A DNA stretch of 59,043 nt from assembly GCF_018614135.1 (NCBI RefSeq), contig NZ_JAGGOW010000077.1:1-59043 (forward strand), read 5' to 3'. A program made the position numbers and the translations under genes. Of the stretch, positions 41,866-49,000 are shown piece after piece. This DNA comes from Streptomyces sp. ISL-66 (GTDB taxonomy: Bacteria; Actinomycetota; Actinomycetes; Streptomycetales; Streptomycetaceae). Within the stretch, counting starts at the first letter, position 1; every line of letters starts with the position of its first letter. Under the pieces are notes generated by a model. That model worked only from the letters and a program-made list of their open reading frames with translations. It was not told the DNA's origin and searched no databases.

Positions 41866-42633
41866 CTACGACGCGTCCGGCAGCACGACGTCGTCCAGGC
41901 CGAGGTCGAGGAGCACCGCCAGGTCCTCGCCGGCCGCCCACCGCTGCAGCATTGAGCGGTCGACGAGCCGGACGTCGGTCCGGGCCGCCCACAGGACCCG
42001 TTCCCGTGCGAACGCCCCCGAACTGACGACCAGAAACAGCACGGGCGGGCCGTCGGCCGCCTCCCTCGCCTGCACTTCCGGGGCCGCGCTCACCGACCGC
42101 AGGGCCGCCGCACTGCGCGGACCGTCCTGTCCGGCCCTTTCCACCCCGCGTTCGAAGGCGACACCCAGCCGTCGGCCGCCGGGACGTTTGCCCACGAGGT
42201 GCACCACGCCCGCGTCGTTGACGCGTACGCCGCGCACGTCCACCCAGCCGTCACGGACCAGGAGCCGCCCGACGATGCGGCGGAAGGCCCGGTCGTCGGC
42301 TGCGTCGACCTGGTCGAGCGTGAAGCACACCGCACGCCGGCGCTTACGGACCAGCGCCGCCCGACGGCGGAGTACCGCGGCCCGTGCCCCGTACGCGAAT
42401 GCTGCCGCAGCAACCAGCGCAGCCCACCAACCCACGCGGACCCACAGCCAGCCCAGGACGGACAGGGGCAATCCGACCGCGACGACGAGCGCAGCGAACG
42501 CGGGTACGACCTCCCACCACTCCGGCCCGTACTCCCCGCGCAGGCGCAGCCGCAGCTCCTCCTGACGCCGATGTGCGCGTCGTGTCCCCTCTGGAGACCG
42601 GCGCAGCGACCACACGTCGCTCACCCCCACCAC
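41866..42633 (-). CDS. Membrane protein with degenerate Mrr-like domain
   Basis: 255 residues from GTG 42633 (GTG 42624 fits the purine-rich site as well). Two TM helices (about 42-60 and 64-84). The C-terminal half resembles the Mrr restriction-endonuclease fold: FTLDQVDAADDRAFRRIVGRLLVRDGW, NDAGVVHLVG, then VAFERG where an active enzyme has QxK; the Lys is lost. VLFLVVSSGAFARERVLWAARTDVRLVDRSML matches the end of such domains. Probably catalytically dead or altered. Confidence 0.65.
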   Translation of the reverse strand: MVGVSDVWSLRRSPEGTRRAHRRQEELRLRLRGEYGPEWWEVVPAFAALVVAVGLPLSVLGWLWVRVGWWAALVAAAAFAYGARAAVLRRRAALVRKRRRAVCFTLDQVDAADDRAFRRIVGRLLVRDGWVDVRGVRVNDAGVVHLVGKRPGGRRLGVAFERGVERAGQDGPRSAAALRSVSAAPEVQAREAADGPPVLFLVVSSGAFARERVLWAARTDVRLVDRSMLQRWAAGEDLAVLLDLGLDDVVLPDAS

Positions 42634-42740
42634 CCCCGTGCGTCCCGATAACGACCCATGTCATATCTGCCCGCCCGGGTGCCCGTACAGCTACGACACC
42701 GCAGATCAGACACCAGACCGGCCGGGCGCGCCGAGGCGAG

Positions 42741-42761
42741 CTGATAACAAGCCCTTCGGCG
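42741..42761. repeat. 21-bp repeat, copy B
   Basis: Identical to 11282-11302. It lies 108 bases upstream of the minus start at 42633 and directly beside centromere-like site 2. Confidence 0.6.
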
Positions 42762-42787
42762 CCGGTCACCCAAATTTGGGTGACCGG
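42762..42787. repeat. Centromere-like palindrome, site 2
   Basis: The 20-bp core GTCACCCAAATTTGGGTGAC (42765-42784) extended by CCG/CGG to a perfect 26-bp palindrome, in the gap between divergent genes at 42633 (-) and 42865 (+). Confidence 0.75.
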
Positions 42788-42814
42788 ACCTGGGCTCCGG
42801 AATCGAGCGTGCCA

Positions 42815-42862
42815 ATCCGGGTAACTGAGTTGTCAAAACAGATCCGGGTAACTAGGTTGTCA
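42815..42862. promoter_or_regulatory. Two 21-bp direct repeats before the gene at 42865
   Basis: ATCCGGGTAACTGAGTTGTC plus A (42815-42835) and ATCCGGGTAACTAGGTTGTC plus A (42842-42862), 27 bp apart, two mismatches. The second covers TAGGTT (42853-42858), a likely -10 box six bases before the ATG, so a bound regulator would block the promoter. Confidence 0.65.
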
Positions 42863-42864
42863 TC

Positions 42865-43500
42865 ATGGGAAGTGACGACTACTACGACGACGCATTCGCC
42901 GACGACATGGCCCACGTCCGCGATCCCGCCTGGACCGACCCCGACCCGCAGCAGGCCGCGCAGATCCGCACCCAGGTCGCCGACCTCGCCACCGAGCTGG
43001 CCGACCAACTCTCCACCCGCGTCCAGGCGTTGCCCGCCGACGCTCCCGAGGACGCGCACCTGGTGGTGCGCGACGCCGGGGACTGGGTCCTCGCCCGGAT
43101 GCGGGCACTGCGCGAGATCCGGACCGCCGCCGAGATGCTGGCCGACGAGAGCGCCGGCGCCGCCGGGATCCGGGGCGCGGGTTACCCGCAACTGGGCGAC
43201 GCGTGGGCGATCACCCGGCAAGGCGCCCGCAAGAAGTGGCCGCAGGCCGTCAGCGCGATGTCCCAGCCGCCAGCGGGCCAGGAGATCCGGACCACGATCG
43301 AGGCGTTCGGCGGCACCGCCGATCTGTCCTGGCACGCCACCGAGGGCGGCTGGTGGTGGATCGGCCAGGGAGCCGACGGCACCCCGGGCGACGCCGGAGA
43401 GGAGACCACCTACGACACCCGCGAGGAAGCCGCCGCCATCGCAGGCGCCTTCCTCCAGCAGCACGCCGTCCCCACCACCGCGAACGGAGACACGAAGTGA
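42865..43500 (+). CDS. Hypothetical protein heading the 42.9-45.0 kb operon
   Basis: 211 residues from ATG 42865; TAGGTT ends six bases before it and no ribosome site exists, so leaderless. The N-terminus is very acidic. RMRALREIRTAAEMLADES...YPQLGDAWAITRQGARKKWP resembles the short helical DNA-binding segment seen in many Streptomyces plasmid proteins. It is the first of five overlapping genes. Confidence 0.65.
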   Translation: MGSDDYYDDAFADDMAHVRDPAWTDPDPQQAAQIRTQVADLATELADQLSTRVQALPADAPEDAHLVVRDAGDWVLARMRALREIRTAAEMLADESAGAAGIRGAGYPQLGDAWAITRQGARKKWPQAVSAMSQPPAGQEIRTTIEAFGGTADLSWHATEGGWWWIGQGADGTPGDAGEETTYDTREEAAAIAGAFLQQHAVPTTANGDTK

Positions 43501-43781
43501 TGCTCGCCCTGGGCGCCCTGCTCGGCGCCGTCGCCACCCTGCTCGCCCTCGCCATCCGGCGCCGCCTGACCCGCACACCGCACTGCGGGTGGTGCGCGAC
43601 CGCCTCGAACTGGCCCACCTCCCAGCACGACGCCCTGCTCTGCCGCGGCTACGTCCAGGACCACCGCCGCGCACGGCTGCGCGACATCAGGCACGGCCGG
43701 CCCGTCGAGGAGCCGAACCCGTGGGGCGAGGCATACCTGCTCGACGAAGAGATCGCCCAGCGAACGGGAGCCGACGCATGA
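43500..43781 (+). CDS. Small protein with N-terminal membrane helix and CxxC
   Basis: 93 residues from ATG 43500 (GTG 43497 also possible), overlapping the previous stop. One TM helix (MLALGALLGAVATLLALAI), then CGWC and a basic C-terminus. Overlaps the next ATG. Unknown function. Confidence 0.6.
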   Translation: MLALGALLGAVATLLALAIRRRLTRTPHCGWCATASNWPTSQHDALLCRGYVQDHRRARLRDIRHGRPVEEPNPWGEAYLLDEEIAQRTGADA

Positions 43782-44107
43782 GCACCGAGACCACCACGGC
43801 CGCCGCCGAATTTGCCCAGGCGCTCGCCGAGCTGGCCGACGGATACCCGACCGACCCGGAGGGCACCGCGCCCGTGATCGTCATGGTCACCGACCCGGCG
43901 ACCGGCGAGCAGCACCCGGTCCCGATCGAGCCCGGCCAGCTCGCCTGGGTGACCGCCCTGGTACGGGGCGAGCTGGACACCTTCCGCGCCGCCCACTCCG
44001 ACGGCACCGGCTACTGCGGGCACTGCCGGGGTACCGGCCTCGCGGGTGGAACCGGCGGCGCCGCCCTGCTCGCCGAGCCGCCCGCCGACGACGGGAGCCG
44101 CCCATGA
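43778..44107 (+). CDS. Small protein with CGHCRGTG motif
   Basis: 109 residues from ATG 43778 (overlap). An acidic helical start and strand-rich middle lead to YCGHCRGTGLAGG, half of a DnaJ-type zinc motif. Followed directly by the next overlapping gene. Confidence 0.6.
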   Translation: MSTETTTAAAEFAQALAELADGYPTDPEGTAPVIVMVTDPATGEQHPVPIEPGQLAWVTALVRGELDTFRAAHSDGTGYCGHCRGTGLAGGTGGAALLAEPPADDGSRP

Positions 44108-44403
44108 CGTCCGCGGCCGGTCCCACCGACTGGGAGCCGCAGGTGCACGACGTCCGCGTGAAGGATCTGGCCGCGGTGCTCACCGGGGCGTGGGTGTGGA
44201 TCTACGGCGACCCCGAGGGGTGGCGCTTCTTCGCCAGCGCCGAGTACGACCCCGACGCCGGGGACACCAGGGTGACGCTCACGTACGGCGATGGTGAGGT
44301 GGTGAGGGAGGACCCGTGGCCGCAGGCCCGATTGGTGAGGGCCGACCCCGACACCGTCCCCACCGCGACCCGCCCCGGCCCGGCCGGACTGGTGAGGCGG
44401 TGA
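44104..44403 (+). CDS. Small beta-rich hypothetical protein
   Basis: 99 residues from ATG 44104 (overlap). VWIYGDPEGWRFFASAEYDPDAG...VTLTYGDGEVV suggests a small beta domain. Its last third contains five GGTGAG hexamers of the repeat field that continues to 45450. Confidence 0.6.
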   Translation: MTSAAGPTDWEPQVHDVRVKDLAAVLTGAWVWIYGDPEGWRFFASAEYDPDAGDTRVTLTYGDGEVVREDPWPQARLVRADPDTVPTATRPGPAGLVRR

Positions 44404-45029
44404 GCGTGACGCACTCACCAGGCCCCGAGGAACGGCAGGCTCACCACCCCGACGCTCACCAGTTCACTGGTGAGCGTCCCCACCCGGTCCTGCTCGAAGG
44501 TGGTGACGGAGTCGCTTTGTCGTCACCGATCACGGTGGGGTGGGAACGGTTGCTGGCCGATGGTGAGACCGTCGCCCGCTACTGGAGTCATGTTCTGCGG
44601 CGCGGCCCGGACGACTGCTGGTGGTGGACCGGCGGGCTGACCGACACCGCCCACGGCACGTACCGCGCCGGGTCGCACACCACTAGCACGAGCAGGGTCG
44701 TCCCCGCCCACCTGTTCGGCTACCGGCTCGCTCACGGACACGACTCGATCCCCGCCGGCCACGTCGTCCGCCACACCTGCGACGAGCCGCCGTGCCAACA
44801 GCCCCGCCACTGGATACTCGGCACCCGGGGCGACAACAACCGCGACGCCGCAGCTCGGAGGCGGTTGGCGGGGCACGCGCTGGCCGACGTGCGCGGCGCG
44901 GCCGGGCGGGCGCGGGCGGTCCAGGCCGCCATCGCTGCAGCCGACAGCCCGGAGCAGATCGAGGCCGCCATCGCCGCCGCGCTCGACGCGGGCAACCCCA
45001 GCGGAGCCCGGCAGAACCCGCTCTTCTGA
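44400..45029 (+). CDS. HNH endonuclease, actinophage type
   Basis: 209 residues from GTG 44400 (GTGA overlap). CWWWTGG..., PAHLFGYRLAHGHDSIPAGHVVRH, CDEPPCQQPRHWILGTRGDNNRD gives the HNH pattern with the metal-binding His/Asn region near residues 120-150. Such nucleases nick or cut double-stranded DNA and are common in phages and mobile elements. The N-terminal 50 residues are encoded by DNA dense in CTCACC/GGTGAG hexamers; the HNH core is free of them. Confidence 0.75.
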   Translation: MSVTHSPGPEERQAHHPDAHQFTGERPHPVLLEGGDGVALSSPITVGWERLLADGETVARYWSHVLRRGPDDCWWWTGGLTDTAHGTYRAGSHTTSTSRVVPAHLFGYRLAHGHDSIPAGHVVRHTCDEPPCQQPRHWILGTRGDNNRDAAARRRLAGHALADVRGAAGRARAVQAAIAAADSPEQIEAAIAAALDAGNPSGARQNPLF

Positions 45030-45043
45030 CCAACCGCTCACCA

Positions 45044-45071
45044 CCGGCCCCGGACATCCGTCCGGGGCCGG
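45044..45071 (+). terminator. 12-bp hairpin after the HNH gene
   Basis: CCGGCCCCGGAC (45044-45055), loop ATCC, exact complement 45060-45071; 15 bases after the stop at 45029. Confidence 0.75.
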
Positions 45072-45534
45072 TCGCGTCGGGGAGGGGTGGGGAGTGCGGC
45101 TCACCGGTGATGGATTCGCGCGTCGCGCAGCGGCCTCCCCACTCACCAGCCGAGGCCCTGCGGACTCCTCGCCGTGGCGGTGAGCGTCACCACCTTCCAC
45201 CGCCGCGACTCCCCCGCCGACTGGTGATGCTCACCGGCCCGCAATCGTCCCCGTCGCCCCCGCTCGCGTTGCCGCTCACCACCGCTCGATTCGCCAAGGG
45301 TCACCACCAGGTGGTGAGAAGGCCGGGGACTGGTGACCGGGTCAGCCTCACCGAGGTGGTGAGCCGTCACCGCGACCGCGTCCGCGGCGGGGCGGTCGAC
45401 GCGCCGCGTAGGTCACGCTCCGTCGACCGACAGACGCGTGGGGCGGTGAGTACCCCGGCCGCCGCGCGAGCGCGCCGGCCGGGCCGGGTGGGTTCGGTGC
45501 GGGGTCCGCCCTCGCGTTCGGCCCTTGGTAACAG

Positions 45535-45568
45535 TCGACCCCCGTGCGGGTGTCCGCACGGGGGTCGA
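45535..45568. other. 15-bp perfect hairpin in the gap before the relaxase
   Basis: TCGACCCCCGTGCGG (45535-45549), loop GTGT, exact complement 45554-45568. No gene ends nearby, so a plain terminator role is not obvious. A possible structural element of the transfer origin. Confidence 0.6.
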
Positions 45569-45909
45569 TGACGTCGAGCCCGACCGTAGCGCACGGGCGC
45601 GGCCGGTGGCCAGCGTGCCCGCCTCCCGTTCCTGCGGGACGTCGTCCGCGGCTTGTGGTGCTGAGGAGGCTGCGCCCCCTCAGACTCCCCGCCCGCGCGG
45701 CCTTTCGGGCCGCCCCGTTCCGGCGACGCCAGCCCGGTGGACACCTCCCCAGCGCGCCCCAAGTGGTGGGCGCAACCCTCAGCCGCCGAGCGGCACATTT
45801 CGGTACAACTCGCGCGCCGCGCCAAGCCCGCCACAGCAGGCCGGAAGCTCATCAGCAGGGGCCGGGACGGCCCCATTCCCACGTTGGACGACCCTTTTTG
45901 ACCCCCTGC

Positions 45910-46060
45910 AGGACGAGGTAATCGGACCCCTTTTCTTTCCTTGATCAATTAGACCGAACGCAGACCGTAGAACTAGATGCATAGACCACAAGCCCGCACA
46001 CCTATGCATCACGATCCTATGGGTGTTAATGATCTTGAAAATCCCCTACTCTGAGTCGCG
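45910..46060. other. Candidate origin of transfer (AT-rich stretch before the relaxase)
   Basis: The gap 45030-46060 has no credible gene. Its last 150 bases are markedly AT-rich for this DNA (CTTGATCAATTAGACC, GTGTTAATGATCTTGAAAA) and contain a hairpin, GATGCATAG (45976-45984) with CTATGCATC (46002-46010), loop of 17. MobF relaxases usually nick next to such a repeat close to their own gene. TACTCT at 46047-46052 could be the relaxase -10 box. Confidence 0.45.
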
Positions 46061-49000
46061 ATGCTTTCAATCTCCGCAGGTTCAGACCCCGCCTACCTCA
46101 CGCGTGAGGTAGCGGCTGGTGCTGAGCACTACTACGCCCGGAGCGTGGACCTGCAGGGGGAGCCGCCCGGCTACTGGCTTGGAGAGGGCGCGGCCGAGTT
46201 GGGGCTGGAGGGAACGGTCGACAACGAGGTCTTCACCGACCTCTACAAGGACTGGATCGACCCCCGGAAGCGCGACGAGATGCTGGAGCGTCTCGCGGCG
46301 ATCCCTCACGAGGAGGGCACGCCGGAGTACGCCAAGGCCGAGAAGGCGATCCGCAAGGACGCCCGGCTGGGGAACGCTCCGAAGAACTACGAGAAGAGCT
46401 TCCAGCGGCGGTTCGAGGCCGCGCTGAGCGACGCCCAGGCGCAGACGCCGGGGGTCGAGCTGACCCCGGAGCGGGTCAAGGCCATCGAGCTGGACACCCG
46501 GAAGCACTCACCGTCAGCGACGCTGTACTACGACCTGACGTTCAGCGCGCCGAAGAGCTGGAGCGTTTACCACGCGAGCCTGCAGGTGAAGGCCGCCGAG
46601 TGCCGCAAGGCTGGTGACCTGGAAGGCGCCGAGCGGTACGCCGCGAAGGCTGACCGGGTCTGGGATGCCTGGAAGGTCGGCGTAAAGGCTGGTCTGGAGC
46701 ACATGCAGGACGAGGCCGGCTACACCCGGCTGGGGCACCACGGGAAGAAGGTCGAGGGCCGCTCGACCGGACGCTACGTCAAGGGCGAGGGCTTCATCGT
46801 CTCCGCCTGGGCGCAGCACACGAGTCGAGACGACGACCCCCAGCTCCACGTGCACGCGACGGTCTTGAACAAGATCAAGGCCGTCGAGATCGACCCGGTG
46901 ACCGGCGAAGAGCGCGTGACCTGGGGATCGGTCGACGGGAACGGCCTGTGGGTCCACAAGCAGGCCGTGGGCCACCTCGCCGAGCGAATCGCCGAGCAGG
47001 AGCTGGAGCGCACGGAGGGCGTGCGATTCGCGACCCGCCCGGACGGCAAGGCCCGCGAGATCGTCGGCATCGACCAGGACCTGCGCGACGGGTTCTCCTC
47101 GCGCCGCGTCGCCATCAAGGCCGAGGTCGCCGAGGTCGCGAAGGCGTACGAGGAGCGGTACGGCACAGCCCCCTCCCCGTACGTGCTGGCCCGGATGTCC
47201 GAGGACGTCACCCTGCAGCAGCGGCAGGCGAAGAAGCACGACGCCGTCACCCGTGACCAGCTGCTCGACCGGTGGGAGGCGTTCAGCCAGGAGCGGTTCC
47301 GCGACTCGCTGGCCAACGTCCCCGACCAGGTCGAGCACGAGTCCGCGCTGCACGACCTGCACCGCCCGTACAAGGAGTTCGACCCCGAGCGCATCCAGCA
47401 GCGCGCCATCGCCGCAGTTCAGGAGCAGAAGGCGACGTGGCGACGGTCAGACCTGATCGTCGAGCTGAACCGGCAGCTGCCGGACACGCTGGGCGGGATG
47501 GAGGCCCACGAGGTACGCGACCTGCTCAACCGGCTCGCGGACGAGGCCCTGGACCCGACCAGCGACAACGGCGTGGTCTGCGCGACCGCGCCGCACCTGG
47601 TCGAGATCCCCGTCGAGCTGCAGCGCGCGGACGGCTCCTTCGTCTACGAGCCGGCCGACAACAACGTGAACCGGTACGCGACCGAGCGCCACATCGCGAC
47701 CGAGGAGCGGATGCGGACCTTCGCAGGCGAACGCGGCGCCCCGACGATCCCCAGCGAACTGGTCGAGGAAGTCATCGCCCGGCGCGGCCTCAAGGGCAAG
47801 CAGGCCGATTTCGTCCGCAGCGCGGCGACGTCCGGCCGCAAGCTCGACCTGTTGATCGGCCCGGCCGGCGCGGGCAAGTCCTACACGCTCGCCGCGCTGA
47901 CCGAGGTGTGGGAGTCATACGAAGGCCGCCAGGTCATCGGTCTGGCCAGCGGTGAGCGCGCCGCCCAGGTCCTCGCCGACGAGGGCCTGACCAACGTCGC
48001 CAACATCTCCATGCTGCTCAAGAAGCACGACGACATGGCCGCGGGCAAGCACGTGCCCGACGCGGAGAAGTACCGCATCGCTCCCGGCACCCTGGTCATC
48101 GTCGACGAGGCGGGCATGACCAACACCCCGGACATGGACCGCGTCCGTGCCCTGGTCGAGTCGTACGGCGCGAAGATGATCGGCAGCGGCGACCACCACC
48201 AGCTCACGGCCGTCGGGGCGGGCGGGTTGTTCGGCCAGCTCGCCGAGGAGATGCCCGGAGTCCACACGCTCGAAGAGGTCAGGCGCTTCCGCGACATCGA
48301 CCCCGTCACCGGGGAGACGAAGGTCCGCGAGTGGGAGGCCAAGGCGTCGCTGCAGCTGCGCGAGGGCGACAGCGAGGCGCTGGCCCAGTACGAGCTGCAC
48401 GGCCGGTTCCGGGGCGGCAGCGCCGAGGAGATGACGGAGCGCGCCTACCAGGAGTGGATCAAGGACCAGCTGGCCGGGCGCAACCCGCTGCTGGTCGCGC
48501 CGGACAACGAGACGGCCGCGGAACTCTCCGCCCGTGCCCGCGCCGACCTGGTCCGCGCCCGCCTGGTCGACGAGGACGGCGTCGTGCTGCGCACCGGGCA
48601 GCAGTACGGCGTCGAGACCAAGGCCGGCCGAGGCGACATCATCCAGATGCGCCGCAACGACCGGAACATCGGGGGCGAGAGCGGCCAGTTCGCCACCAAC
48701 CGGCTCACCGCCACGGTCACCGGGATCAGCGACAACGGCTCCCTGATGGTGCAGCTGGCGGACGGCTCCCGGATGCACCTGCCCGCGGCCTACGTTCAGA
48801 CCCACGTCGAGCTGGCCTACGCCAGCACCGTGCACGGCGCGCAGGGCCGCACGGTCGGGCCCTGCCACTCGCTGGTCGACGAGCAGACCACCCGCGAGGC
48901 CCTCTACGTCAGTCTCAGCCGAGGCCAGGACGGGAACTGGGCCTACGTCATCACCCACCGGGACGGCCAGGGGGTCAAGGAGGAGGACATCCCCCACTAC

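Larger units (their letters stand above)
44293..45450. repeat. Field of GGTGAG/CTCACC hexamers
   Basis: By eye, 20 exact copies: + orientation at 44293, 44301, 44334, 44391, 44399, 44469, 44562, 45179, 45313, 45358, 45445; inverted at 44414, 44440, 44455, 45037, 45100, 45142, 45230, 45275, 45347. GGTGAC/GTCACC adds about seven. CTCACCAG (44455) and CTGGTGAG (44467) form a hairpin. The field crosses two genes and the gene-free stretch beyond, so it is a DNA-level signal. Roughly one copy would be expected by chance. Confidence 0.7.

Noticed and set aside
45367..45948. Minus-strand frame of 193 codons in the gap before the relaxase
   Set aside because: Low-complexity Arg/Pro/Gly composition, no ribosome site, and it runs through the 15-bp hairpin and part of the hexamer field.
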